DNA from: Candidatus Angelobacter sp. Gp1-AA117
GTDB taxonomy: Bacteria; Acidobacteriota; Terriglobia; Terriglobales; Acidobacteriaceae
DNA: 64,000 nucleotides
Reading direction: 5' to 3'
Assembly: GCA_003223515.1 (NCBI GenBank)
Contig: QHVI01000017.1
Span: forward strand, 1 to 64,000
Part shown: piece by piece, positions 7,525 to 14,069 of the stretch
Layout: each line of letters begins with the position of its first letter
How positions within the stretch are numbered: the stretch's first letter is position 1
Translations under genes and position numbers: made by a program
Notes under the pieces: model-generated
The model's input: the letters and a program-made list of their open reading frames with translations, nothing else
What the model was told of the DNA's origin: nothing
Database searches by the model: none

Positions 7525-8660
7525 CGAAGATGAATAGCAACGCCCAGTAGACCTGCAACGGCAATAATGAGCGGCTCGGGAATTTTCCATTTCAGCAGAA
7601 TGAGGAAAGTCGTCACCGCAATTCCAACCGTCCAATAGTCTTGGATTGAGTGCCTGCCCAAGACGACGACCGCCCCCGCAATGGCTCCCGTGGCTGCTGC
7701 GGTGACGCCCTGGACGAAAGCACGGACTTGGGTGTTCCCGGAGAAGCGCTTGTAGAAGGGGCCAACGATTACCACAAAAAGATATACCGGCAGGAAGACA
7801 CCCAGCGCGGCAGCGCACGCGCCGGTCATTCCAGAGACAAGGTAACCGATGAAAGCAACGGTTATCACCACGGGACCGGGTGTAATCATGGCCACGGCTA
7901 CGGCATCAAGAAACTGGGTTTCGGTCAGCCAATGATGCTCCTGGACTACGCCTCCATGGAGAAACGGAACAATAGCGAGGCCGCTGCCAAACACAAATAA
8001 ACTAGATTTTAAAAAGAAGAGGAACAACGAACCCGTTGTGCCAAAAATTCCAATGGTTTGGGGAATAAGGGAGACTGTAGTTCGTTGCCGTCGCCAGGTA
8101 GAAAAATCGGTCCTCGCGATCATGACGAACAGCCCTCCAGCCAGAAAAAGCCAGACGATTTCCTTTTCTGTGATCGCCGTCGAAAGCCCGAGCACCAGAA
8201 ATACACCCCACAGCAACTTGTCTTTCTTAATCGACGTTTTGATCAACTTTATTGCTGAGCGCGCGATAATCGCGATCACAGCGGCGCCGATGCCGTAAAA
8301 CAGGGCAGAAATGATGCGAGTTCCGCCGAAGGTGACGTATGCTTTTCCAATAGCGAGTACCATCAGGAAGGACGGCAAAATGAAGGTTGCTCCAACTATG
8401 GTGGCGCCGACAAATCCCGCACGAACAAAACCCAGGTACATCGCCAGTTGGGCGGCGAGTGGTCCGGGTGCCAGTTGTGAAAAGGCAAGGCCATTCAAAT
8501 AGTCTTCCTGGCTGATCCACTTCCGCTCATCCACCAGGTCTTTCTGCATGTAACCAACAAGCGCAATGGGACCGCCGAAGCCAATACAACCCAGCTTCAG
8601 GAAATACAGCGTGAACTCTGCCAGAGATACCTGTGCCTGCACTTCAGCTTTGCTTGCCAT
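7521..8660 (-). CDS. chrA: chromate efflux transporter, ChrA (CHR) family
   Basis: A 379-residue inner-membrane transporter of the two-domain CHR family. The N-half has FLKLGCIGFGGPIALVGYMQ, WISQEDYLNGLAFSQLAPGP and LGFVRAGFVGATIVGATFIL; the C-half repeats the pattern with SSLFVFGSGLAIVPFLHGGV, WLTETQFLDAVAVAMITPGP and IGYLVSGMTGACAAALGVFL. These are the paired G-F-G-[GS]-P and [QM]-x-x-P-G-P signatures of the family. ChrA proteins export chromate and perhaps related oxyanions such as sulfate. The gene is the second in an operon: nine bases after a YncE-like gene and overlapping the DUF5916 gene by four bases. There is no ChrB or ChrF regulator nearby. Confidence 0.92.
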   Translation of the reverse strand: MASKAEVQAQVSLAEFTLYFLKLGCIGFGGPIALVGYMQKDLVDERKWISQEDYLNGLAFSQLAPGPLAAQLAMYLGFVRAGFVGATIVGATFILPSFLMVLAIGKAYVTFGGTRIISALFYGIGAAVIAIIARSAIKLIKTSIKKDKLLWGVFLVLGLSTAITEKEIVWLFLAGGLFVMIARTDFSTWRRQRTTVSLIPQTIGIFGTTGSLFLFFLKSSLFVFGSGLAIVPFLHGGVVQEHHWLTETQFLDAVAVAMITPGPVVITVAFIGYLVSGMTGACAAALGVFLPVYLFVVIVGPFYKRFSGNTQVRAFVQGVTAAATGAIAGAVVVLGRHSIQDYWTVGIAVTTFLILLKWKIPEPLIIAVAGLLGVAIHLR

Positions 8661-8669
8661 AACCAGCCT

Positions 8670-9722
8670 TTAAGACGGAGGTACAACTTCAAACACAGCG
8701 ATTTTGGCTGCGGGAGATCCATTCTCCTCTTGTTCAGGTACGTAGACTCGGTGATTTTCGGGATCGATTGTCAGGCTGTGAATTTTCTTCTGCACCGGCA
8801 CGTCCCCCAGCTTCCTGAAGTGGGTTGGATCGTCCTCTTGAAAGACAGAGATTGCGCCGTCATAACAGGCAACATAGATGCGCTTCAATCCCGGATCGAA
8901 CGCGATCACGTCCCCACCCTTCGCCTGAGGGAAATACGCAATCGGCTCATGCGTATCCAGACGGAAGACGGTCATGAGATCGTTCTCTTCGCAGGAAAGA
9001 AAAGCAAGCCGATGCTCAGAGTCGAGGGCCATGCCGTGGTTACCCCGACATTTGCCCACCGGGTATTCAGCAACCTGTTTGTCGGTTGCCGGATCGATCT
9101 CCGCGATTACGTTCTTGAACTGGAGATTTACAAGAACGTGCCTGGAAACGGGATCGTAACGCGGATTGCCGGTCTCACTCTCAAAGTGAATGGTCGTGAT
9201 GATCTCGTCTTTGGTTACATCCACCACCGCTTCGGCCTTGGCACGCTCGTCCGAGACGTAGATCTTGTGGAAAGGCGGTGCATAGGCAATTCCATCTGGT
9301 TTTGACTCGGTGGGAATCTTCTTAATGACTGCCATCTTTTCAAGATCGATGACGCCGATCTTATCTTCTTTCCAGTTCGATGTGTAAGCCTTGCTGACGT
9401 CGGGAGCGAGTTCGACGCCTTCGATGCCTGGCAGGTCTTCAAATGTCTTCACCAGCTTGTTCGTCCGCAGATCGATCGCATAGAGCATGCCTGCTCCCAG
9501 ATGCGTGGAGAAAAGAAGATGCCGTGAGGAATCAATGGTCAGATAGTCGAAGCGCTTCCCTTTTGGTCCCGGCAATTCAATTGAGCCAACCTGCTTCAGC
9601 AACTGCGGGCCGGCGTTTGATGGATGATTCTTAGAATTGCCATGCTGCCATGTGAATGCGGCCAGCAAGATGGCTGAAAGTAACAGGAAGGCAGGTACGG
9701 CAATTACAAGGAAGCGTTTCAT
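8670..9722 (-). CDS. YncE-like beta-propeller protein, exported
   Basis: A 350-residue protein starting with a membrane-anchoring or signal segment (MKRFLVIAVPAFLLLSAILL) and followed by repeated ~45-residue blades: FDYLTIDSSRHLLFSTHLGA, LYAIDLRTNKLVKTFEDLPG, KIGVIDLEKMAVIKKIPT, HKIYVSDERAKAEAVVDVTK and RIYVACYDGAISVFQEDD. This is the YVTN/YncE-type propeller, here probably periplasmic or surface-exposed. It is the first gene of the ChrA operon (nine bases to chrA) and has a truncated paralogue at the operon's other end. Propellers of this type bind ligands or cofactors; the partner is not visible. A link to oxyanion handling is only inferred from the operon. Confidence 0.85.
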   Translation of the reverse strand: MKRFLVIAVPAFLLLSAILLAAFTWQHGNSKNHPSNAGPQLLKQVGSIELPGPKGKRFDYLTIDSSRHLLFSTHLGAGMLYAIDLRTNKLVKTFEDLPGIEGVELAPDVSKAYTSNWKEDKIGVIDLEKMAVIKKIPTESKPDGIAYAPPFHKIYVSDERAKAEAVVDVTKDEIITTIHFESETGNPRYDPVSRHVLVNLQFKNVIAEIDPATDKQVAEYPVGKCRGNHGMALDSEHRLAFLSCEENDLMTVFRLDTHEPIAYFPQAKGGDVIAFDPGLKRIYVACYDGAISVFQEDDPTHFRKLGDVPVQKKIHSLTIDPENHRVYVPEQEENGSPAAKIAVFEVVPPS

Positions 9723-9950
9723 AGCGACTCCTGGCGTGGATCATTCCCGATGTTTGACTTCAGCGAACCCCGTTGTGTTATGGGAGCGGCTTTTTCGCAC
9801 CTACACACAACCGGCAGATCTGCGCAGCCTTCGCTACGGCCTCGACGGCTTAGATGATCGTCAAAGACAAAAATTCAAGGGACTCAACATGGAGCCGTTT
9901 CGCAGCCCTGAACAGCGATCCCGTAGAATACGAAACCAGACTTCAAAAAA

Positions 9951-10895
9951 TCAGACCTGCATCGCTGTCGCTTTTTTCACTGGAAGCAACCAATGAGCAT
10001 AGCCTGGGTTCCTGCCCTGGACGGCTCGCATGTATTCCTGCTGAATGCGCAGGGTGATCGGACCACACTGGCCATTGCCTATCCGTTTTCCATCCACTTG
10101 AGAGATGTGTACGACTTCCGCCGCCGTTCCGGTTACGAATGCTTCATCTGCGGTCATCAAATCATCAATTGTCAGGCGTACGATCTTCACCTCGTATCCC
10201 AGATCGCGGGCAATCTCGATTACCGAAAGCCGGGTGATGCCCAGCAGAATGGAATCCTGTTCATCGTTGGTCACGATGGTATTCCCATGGATCAGGAAGA
10301 TGTTTTCAGAGGCGGCCTCGGCCAGGTAACCCTCTGTATTCAAGAGGATCGGTTCGTCGTAACCTTGGTGTTTGGCTTCGCGGATCGCCAGAATCGAATT
10401 GACATACTGTCCAGAAGCCTTGGCCGTGGGCGGCATCATATCGCTATGGAACTTCTTGCGCCTGGAGATACAGACCCGAAGACCAGCTTTGCTCGAGTCA
10501 CTACCGTGCAGCGGAGCCCATGGCCATGCCAGAATGCTGAGGTCAACCGGACAATCCTCAGGGTCTACCCGCAGATTACAACTGCCCCTGAAGCAAAGCG
10601 GCCGAACGTAGCAACTGGCGAACCCGTTGGCGCTCACCAGTTCTGTAATAGCTTCGGTCAATTCCTTTGAGGTGTACGGTATGGACATCTCGTAGACTGC
10701 GGCCGAGCACACAAAGCGTTCGAGGTGCGCATCCAGCCGGAACAATGCTGGTCCATCCTCTGTCTCATAACAGCGGATGCCTTCAAAAACGCCGCTACCA
10801 TAATGCAAAGCATGAACAGAAGCGTGAACTGTAGCTTTTTCCCAGGGAACCATCTTTCCGTTCATCCATACCCATTTCGCATTTCCAAAAGACAT
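9951..10895 (-). CDS. ilvE: branched-chain amino acid aminotransferase
   Basis: A 314-residue class IV aminotransferase that interconverts Leu, Ile and Val with their 2-oxo acids using PLP. It opens with KWVWMNGKMVPWEKATVHAS and LHYGSGVFEGIRCYET, and the PLP lysine is K159 in PPTAKASGQYVNS, followed by YDEPILLNTEGYLAEAASEN, ITRLSVIEIARDLGYEV and EAFVTGTAAEVVHISQVDGK. These order and spacing features match the bacterial ilvE type rather than D-amino acid transaminase. GAGGAG precedes the ATG. It is not in an operon with other amino-acid genes: the gene downstream is the YncE-ChrA operon after 228 bases. Cytosolic. Confidence 0.95.
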   Translation of the reverse strand: MSFGNAKWVWMNGKMVPWEKATVHASVHALHYGSGVFEGIRCYETEDGPALFRLDAHLERFVCSAAVYEMSIPYTSKELTEAITELVSANGFASCYVRPLCFRGSCNLRVDPEDCPVDLSILAWPWAPLHGSDSSKAGLRVCISRRKKFHSDMMPPTAKASGQYVNSILAIREAKHQGYDEPILLNTEGYLAEAASENIFLIHGNTIVTNDEQDSILLGITRLSVIEIARDLGYEVKIVRLTIDDLMTADEAFVTGTAAEVVHISQVDGKRIGNGQCGPITLRIQQEYMRAVQGRNPGYAHWLLPVKKATAMQV

Positions 10896-11151
10896 GAATT
10901 CTCCTCAAATGAAGTGTGCCTCAGACAAACCGTTTTCTTCGTGAATGCACTGCGTCCAAACGATTTTCCAGCGCAGATATATATTGTCTACTTTATGAAT
11001 CTCGCCATCAACACTCTCTTACCTGCCGAAATCATACGACATTTCAAGAAAACTTTTGTAGGGAAAACCAGCGGCCCGGAGTCGACTGCACGGCTATTGT
11101 GCAATGGCGCGAATCGGGCTGAAAAGAAAAGCAGTTAGATTGAACACTGGC

Positions 11152-12069
11152 TTACCCGACCGCATCGGATCGTGGCGTTGCGCTCGCCAGCGCAAGGATA
11201 GCTCCGGCAAACAGCAGCGTGTCAGCAAAATAGTTGATTCCTTCCACCTGGACTCCGATACCCGGTTGGTGCAGCGCCGCGATTAAGACAGGGCCATAGA
11301 TGACCAGAACCATCAGCAAAATCCAGCCGCCGACACAGGCTGCGACGGTCCGCGTTTTCCTGTTCAGCAGAATGCTTCCAGCGACAACGAGCAGAGCTGC
11401 GCCCGTCACATAATCAATGAGCACTCGCCCCGGGAGCCATGCCGGCATCTGCTTTTCGAGCGGGACTCCGGGAAGTCCTTCCGGGTGCAGAAAATGCTCG
11501 ATGCCAAAAACTATTAAGGTCATTGTGATCAATACGCGGCCCACCATGATCAGCGTGCTCTTGCCTGGCCCGCGCCGTCCGTCCATTGCATTTCCCGCAA
11601 GAATCCAGCCGGCGCCACCGAACGACATCTCGCGGAAGACGATCGTCCAGATAATTCTGTTATGCAGCTGGCGCAGCGCTCCCGGAAAATGGATCATCGC
11701 GACAAACAGAAACATCATGAGTCCGAACAGCAGGCCGGACCAGCGCACCCCGATTCTGGAGGCGATGCTCAGGGAGGCGGCGATCAATGCGCAGCCGATG
11801 GCATAGACCCAGAACATACGCCAAGGCATGTACCGCGGCACGATGTTCATGACGAATCGTGGGCCGAAGAGATGTAGTGCGCCGAAGACCGCCAGCGGGA
11901 TAGCGAAACACAAATTGCTCAGGGCCACGATCTTGTCCAGGCCGCGGGCTTTGGCGATCTCGTTTTTCGCGGCCCATGCTCCGGCCAGGAAAAGCGCGAT
12001 GCCGGCGGAGCACATGGCAACCACGGTAGGAGAAGTTTCGAAGAACATGGCGGGAATGGCCGGGGGCAT
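11152..12069 (-). CDS. multi-pass membrane protein, DoxX-like
   Basis: A 305-residue protein with about eight predicted membrane helices and short loops. Two halves look related: LSNLCFAIPLAVFGALHLFG in the first and VGRVLITMTLIVFGIEHFLH in the second, each followed by a proline-containing P-x-x-[ML]-P-x-[WR] loop (PRYMPWRMFW, KQMPAWLPGR). This duplicated four-helix pattern resembles DoxX-type proteins. No catalytic motif is visible. It is flanked by ilvE downstream and the tRNA-Phe promoter upstream and is not part of an operon. The first codons (MPPAIPAMFF) lack a clear ribosome-binding site, so an internal start is possible. Confidence 0.7.
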   Translation of the reverse strand: MPPAIPAMFFETSPTVVAMCSAGIALFLAGAWAAKNEIAKARGLDKIVALSNLCFAIPLAVFGALHLFGPRFVMNIVPRYMPWRMFWVYAIGCALIAASLSIASRIGVRWSGLLFGLMMFLFVAMIHFPGALRQLHNRIIWTIVFREMSFGGAGWILAGNAMDGRRGPGKSTLIMVGRVLITMTLIVFGIEHFLHPEGLPGVPLEKQMPAWLPGRVLIDYVTGAALLVVAGSILLNRKTRTVAACVGGWILLMVLVIYGPVLIAALHQPGIGVQVEGINYFADTLLFAGAILALASATPRSDAVG

Positions 12070-12129
12070 AGTTTTCCGATTCGCTATGGAGCTTCGGATT
12101 CTATCGTAGTACAGGTGTGCCTTGCTGAT

Positions 12130-12158
12130 TTGAGCGAATCAGCAAGCATTGTTATAAT
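12130..12158 (+). promoter_or_regulatory. promoter of tRNA-Phe
   Basis: TTGAGC (12130-12135) and TATAAT (12153-12158) with a 17-bp spacer, about 70 bases before the tRNA. A 9-bp inverted repeat (TTGCTGATT / AATCAGCAA, 12122-12145) straddles the -35 box and may be a regulatory site. Confidence 0.75.
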
Positions 12159-12226
12159 CAAACACGTTGCACGCAGAAAGCCTCTCTGAATCCCACCGAA
12201 GCTCGCGTGTGTATTCAAACAAGTCT

Positions 12227-12302
12227 GGCCAGGTAGCTCAGTCGGTAGAGCGCAGCCCTGAAAAGGCTGGCGTCGGCGGTTCGATTCCGTCCCTGGCCAC
12301 CA
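12227..12302 (+). tRNA. tRNA-Phe (GAA)
   Basis: A canonical 76-nt tRNA with encoded CCA. Acceptor GGCCAGG pairs with CCTGGCC; D-arm GCTCAGTCGGTAGAGC; anticodon arm CAGCC-CTGAAAA-GGCTG with anticodon GAA; T-arm GGCGG-TTCGATT-CCGTC. Unlike the tRNAs downstream it is fully standard and has its own strong promoter. Confidence 0.96.
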
Positions 12303-12530
12303 TCTTAACGGCTCTGAAATCAACTGTTTTGCCACCAGTCAAAGGAGAGTAAGAGGCCTACGATTCGTTTAGGCAATCCGTTCCGTCTATGCCGTTCAAG
12401 CACTTATTCAGCGGAATAATCGCTGGGCCTTGGCAGCATTTTAGTTAATGAATGATGTGTTGGCGAAATCGCCGACAGTTGTGAATTGTTCTCAACATAA
12501 TGCATTTGAAGTGAAGTCCATCTGAAGTTG

Positions 12531-12539
12531 TGCTATACT
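12531..12539 (+). promoter_or_regulatory. extended -10 promoter of the tRNA array
   Basis: TGCTATACT is an extended -10 element (TGn plus TATACT). A weak -35 (GTGAAG) sits 17 bases upstream. The predicted transcript starts near 12546 and runs through a ~100-nt leader and a terminator-like hairpin before tRNA-Asn. Confidence 0.55.
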
Positions 12540-12651
12540 CGATTTCGCAATGATGATACAGATTAAATCCATGATGAGACGGCGCGTCAATCGCGTTCGG
12601 CCTTCGGGATTTGTCTGTCCGTAATACTCTAAGTTCAGATTCAAATTCTCG

Positions 12652-12684
12652 AAGGCTCCGACTAAAAGTCGGGGCCTTTTGCAT
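12652..12684 (+). terminator. terminator-like hairpin in the leader of the tRNA array
   Basis: AAGGC-CCGAC (12652-12662, one bulged T) pairs with GTCGG-GCCTT (12668-12678) around TAAAA and is followed by TTGCATTTT. It lies only 14 bases before tRNA-Asn, so it would end or attenuate the leader transcript. A close relative at 13604-13640 has compensating changes in the stem. Confidence 0.65.
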
Positions 12685-12697
12685 TTTGCGGATGTTT

Positions 12698-12774
12698 TGG
12701 CCGGTAGCCAAGCTGGAAAGGCACGTGACTGTTACTCACGCCATACGCAGGTTCGAATCCTGCCCGGCCAGCCA
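12698..12774 (+). tRNA. tRNA-Asn (GTT)
   Basis: 77 nt with CCA. Acceptor TGGCCGG pairs with CCGGCCA; D-arm GCCAAGCTGGAAAGGC; anticodon arm CGTGA-CTGTTAC-TCACG with anticodon GTT; T-arm GCAGG-TTCGAAT-CCTGC; discriminator G. First gene of the array. Confidence 0.93.
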
Positions 12775-12790
12775 GATTTGTGTGAAAAGC

Positions 12791-12909
12791 AGCTCGCTAG
12801 TTCAGTAGGAAGAACGCGGCTCTCATAAAGCCGTTATCCACCCCAGCGTGCAAAGAAAACCGCGCGCGCTGGGGACCCCGGTCGCGATGGTTCGAATCCA
12901 TCGCCACCA
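12791..12909 (+). pseudogene. tRNA-Met-like (CAT) sequence interrupted by a palindromic element
   Basis: Bases 12798-12838 form a good 5' half: TA, D-arm GTTC-AGTAGGAA-GAAC and anticodon arm CGGCT-CTCATAA-AGCCG (anticodon CAT). A 48-nt palindromic element follows (12838-12885) where the variable loop should join the T-arm. A T-arm GATGG-TTCGAAT-CCATC then follows, extended by GC pairs, and GCCACCA. The candidate 5' acceptor strand AGCTCGC does not pair with the 3' end, so a complete cloverleaf cannot be drawn. It is probably a broken tRNA-Met, or a chimera of two tRNA pieces. Confidence 0.6.
12838..12885 (-). repeat. palindromic element copy 1 (in the Met-like tRNA)
   Basis: A 48-nt element with CCCCAGCG / CGCTGGGG arms around an A-rich loop, followed by GGGGACCCC-type self-complementary sequence (12871-12879). 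The reverse complement aligns with copy 2 at 13098-13141. Copy 3 at 13966-14013 is in this orientation. Confidence 0.75.
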
Positions 12910-12947
12910 GTGGAGGGGGCCTCCGGGAGGAGCAGTGCCTTATATGA

Positions 12948-13023
12948 GGGCGTGTGACTGAACGGATCAGGCACTTGATTACGAATCAAGTTCATGTGGG
13001 TTCGATTCCCACCGCGCCTTCCA
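12948..13023 (+). tRNA. tRNA-Arg (ACG), first
   Basis: 76 nt with CCA. Acceptor GGGCGTG pairs with CGCGCCT (two G-U pairs, including the first); D-arm with a short loop CTGA-ACGGA-TCAG; anticodon arm CTTGA-TTACGAA-TCAAG, anticodon ACG; T-arm GTGGG-TTCGATT-CCCAC; discriminator T. Confidence 0.88.
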
Positions 13024-13032
13024 AAAGTTCAC

Positions 13033-13149
13033 GGGTGACTGGCAGAGATGGCTGATGCACTCGCCTCTTAAGCGAGACAGGCTGGTTCGATTCCAGCGGG
13101 GTCCCCGGCGCGTGCCGCTTTTGCGCGCGATGGGGCAGAGCGTCACCCA
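13033..13149 (+). tRNA. tRNA-Lys (CTT) interrupted before the 3' acceptor strand
   Basis: Acceptor GGGTGAC (13033-13039), D-arm GCA-GAGATGGCTGA-TGC, anticodon arm CTCGC-CTCTTAA-GCGAG (anticodon CTT) and T-arm GCTGG-TTCGATT-CCAGC are all present. The next seven bases do not pair with the acceptor. After a 44-nt palindromic element (13098-13141) comes GTCACCC (13142-13148), a perfect 7/7 complement of the 5' acceptor strand, then A. So the tRNA seems split by the element between T-arm and acceptor. No CCA follows directly. It is probably non-functional unless the element is removed from the RNA. Confidence 0.6.
13098..13141 (+). repeat. palindromic element copy 2 (in tRNA-Lys)
   Basis: A 44-nt copy beginning GGGGTCCCC and containing GGCGCGTGCC, CTTTT, GCGCGCG and TGGGGC, which fold back on the initial C-run. 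It is the reverse complement of copies 1 and 3 with several paired changes. Confidence 0.75.
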
Positions 13150-13178
13150 TGTCGGTTCAAGTCCGGCAGCGCCTTCCA
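13150..13178 (+). pseudogene. orphan tRNA 3' end (T-arm, acceptor strand, CCA)
   Basis: Directly after the displaced acceptor strand of tRNA-Lys lies GTCGG-TTCAAGT-CCGGC, then AGCGCCT, T and CCA. This is a complete T-arm plus 3' acceptor of another tRNA whose 5' half is absent. It may be a relic of recombination between tRNA genes. Confidence 0.5.
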
Positions 13179-13184
13179 ATGAAT

Positions 13185-13260
13185 GGGGATGTGGTCCAAC
13201 GGATGAGGGCGCAAGGCTACGAACCTTGAGATCAGAGTTCAATTCTCTGCATCCCTTCCA
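13185..13260 (+). tRNA. tRNA-Arg (ACG), second
   Basis: 76 nt with CCA. Acceptor GGGGATG pairs with CATCCCT (first pair G-U); D-arm GTCC-AACGGATGA-GGGC; anticodon arm CAAGG-CTACGAA-CCTTG, anticodon ACG; T-arm CAGAG-TTCAATT-CTCTG; discriminator T. It has the same anticodon as the tRNA at 12948 but a quite different body. Confidence 0.88.
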
Positions 13261-13265
13261 TTTGT

Positions 13266-13355
13266 ATGAGGGCTCGGCAACCCCTTCGGCTGCGCTCAGG
13301 GTGCTGCGCCCTTGCGAAAAGTTCACGCGTCACGGCGCTCACTCTTCGTTCACCC
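13266..13355 (+). repeat. two-hairpin spacer repeat, copy 1
   Basis: Begins ATGAGGGCT and ends GCGCTCACTCTTCGTTCACC. It contains a GAGGGC-type first hairpin closed by GCGCCC and a second one closed by GCGAA / TTCGT. The same layout with different but pairing arms occurs at 13776-13843 (inverted), 14150-14225 and 14396-14471. Confidence 0.7.
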
Positions 13356-13358
13356 AGT

Positions 13359-13434
13359 GGGCGGGTAGTGTAATGGATGAACACGGCGCTGTCCGAAGGC
13401 GCAAATCCGAGTTCGACTCTCGGCCTGCCTGCCA
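13359..13434 (+). tRNA. tRNA-Arg (CCG)
   Basis: 76 nt with CCA. Acceptor GGGCGGG pairs with CCTGCCT through two G-U pairs; D-arm GTGT-AATGGATGA-ACAC; anticodon arm GCGCT-GTCCGAA-GGCGC, anticodon CCG; T-arm CCGAG-TTCGACT-CTCGG; discriminator G. Confidence 0.9.
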
Positions 13435-13603
13435 CTTTTTGCTGTTGACGGTGTTATAGAACAATGGCAGAGTAGTATTTGAGTTCAGCAATGATACGTA
13501 AGCCCCATCACGATTGCTTTACCACGCTGGCCGCTGAAACGCGGCAAGAAGCGGGGAAAGGCACATTCATGTAACGGGGGCAATCATTTACGCTTGGTTT
13601 TTG
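13435..13603 (+). other. second leader region of the tRNA array, no gene seen
   Basis: About 170 bases without a tRNA or convincing reading frame. TTGACG at 13445 could be a -35 box but no matching -10 is clear. It shares the words TTC-(A)-GCAATGATAC with the first leader (near 12545) and, like it, ends in a terminator-like hairpin. It could encode a small RNA or be a duplicated leader. Confidence 0.4.
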
Positions 13604-13640
13604 AAGGCCTCCGACACAGAATCGGGGGCCTTTTACTTTT
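13604..13640 (+). terminator. second terminator-like hairpin in the tRNA array
   Basis: AAGGCC-CCGA pairs with TCGG-GGCCTT (one bulged base on each side), followed by TTACTTTTTGCGG. It closely parallels 12652-12684, and both are followed by the same TTTTGCGG word. Confidence 0.65.
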
Positions 13641-13702
13641 TGCGGTGCATTCGTATGCGCCGGCAGGAGGCAGGCAGCCAGATTTTACTTTCAATTGAAT
13701 TC

Positions 13703-13769
13703 GAGGAGTGGTGGAGGCTACGGTTACTTCTCATTTAAAGAAAAACACCGTAACCGATTGTTCCCTCCT
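13703..13769 (+). other. hairpin with nested complementary arms, possibly a decayed tRNA
   Basis: GAGGAG (13703) pairs with CTCCTC (13764-13769) and, inside, CGGTTAC pairs with GTAACCG around 22 bases. The inner loop holds TTCT-CATTTAA-AGAA, which looks like an anticodon arm, but D- and T-arms cannot be drawn. Just before it, 13671-13690 resembles a tRNA tail (GGCAGCCAGATTTT). Confidence 0.35.
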
Positions 13770-13775
13770 CATGGG

Positions 13776-13843
13776 TGAGCGAAGAGTGAGCGCTGTCGTG
13801 CGCGAACTTTCGCGAGGGCGAAGCGGTTACCGCGGCGCCCTTA
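13776..13843 (-). repeat. two-hairpin spacer repeat, copy 2 (inverted)
   Basis: Its reverse complement reads AGGGCGCCGCGG, ..., CTCGCGAAAGTTCGCGC, ..., GCGCTCACTCTTCGCTCACC and aligns with the second half of the copy at 13266-13355. The second hairpin is closed by GCGAA / TTCGC. Confidence 0.7.
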
Positions 13844-13852
13844 GGTAAACGG

Positions 13853-13928
13853 TGCGAGGTCATTCAACTGGCCAGGATCACCGGCTTTGACCCGGTTCAT
13901 GCAGGTTCGAATCCTGCCCTCGCAGCCA
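13853..13928 (+). tRNA. tRNA-Gln (TTG)
   Basis: 76 nt with CCA. Acceptor TGCGAGG pairs perfectly with CCTCGCA; D-arm ATTC-AACTGGCCA-GGAT; anticodon arm ACCGG-CTTTGAC-CCGGT, anticodon TTG; T-arm GCAGG-TTCGAAT-CCTGC; discriminator G. Confidence 0.92.
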
Positions 13929-13940
13929 GAGTTAAAAGTC

Positions 13941-14058
13941 GGTCGCAGAGTCTGGCGGCAGGACACCTCCACCGCGCCACGCGCAAAACCGGCGTGCGTC
14001 GGGGACCCCGGTGCCTGACTGTCAGCAGGGACGGGTTCAACTCCCGTTGCGACCGCCA
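13941..14058 (+). tRNA. tRNA-Asp (GTC) interrupted between D-arm and anticodon arm
   Basis: Acceptor GGTCGCA pairs perfectly with TGCGACC; D-arm GTCT-GGCGGCA-GGAC; T-arm ACGGG-TTCAACT-CCCGT; discriminator G and CCA are encoded. Between D-arm and anticodon arm lies a 48-nt copy of the palindromic element (13966-14013). The following CCTG-ACTGTCAG-CAGG carries GTC in an anticodon-like loop similar to the classical Asp arm (CCTGC-CTGTCAC-GCAGG) but one base short. The usual T at position 8 is G. It is likely a tRNA-Asp disrupted by the element. Confidence 0.6.
13966..14013 (-). repeat. palindromic element copy 3 (in tRNA-Asp)
   Basis: Contains GCGCCACGCGC, AAAACC, GGCGTGCGTC, GGGGACCCC and GGTG in the same order as copy 1 (12838-12885) and, inverted, copy 2. 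The A-rich loop and the GGGGACCCC core are the most conserved parts. Confidence 0.75.
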
Positions 14059-14069
14059 ATTTTGTTGAA

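Noticed and set aside
13033-13178. Reading the Lys gene as a class II tRNA with a long variable arm
   Set aside because: The D-arm is class II-like, but the anticodon is CTT and a normal T-arm follows four bases after the anticodon stem; the extra sequence matches the palindromic element found in two other tRNAs.
12838-14013. Self-splicing or archaeal-type intron in the three tRNAs
   Set aside because: At 44-48 nt the insert is far too short for a self-splicing intron, is not at one fixed position, and shows no bulge-helix-bulge that I could draw.
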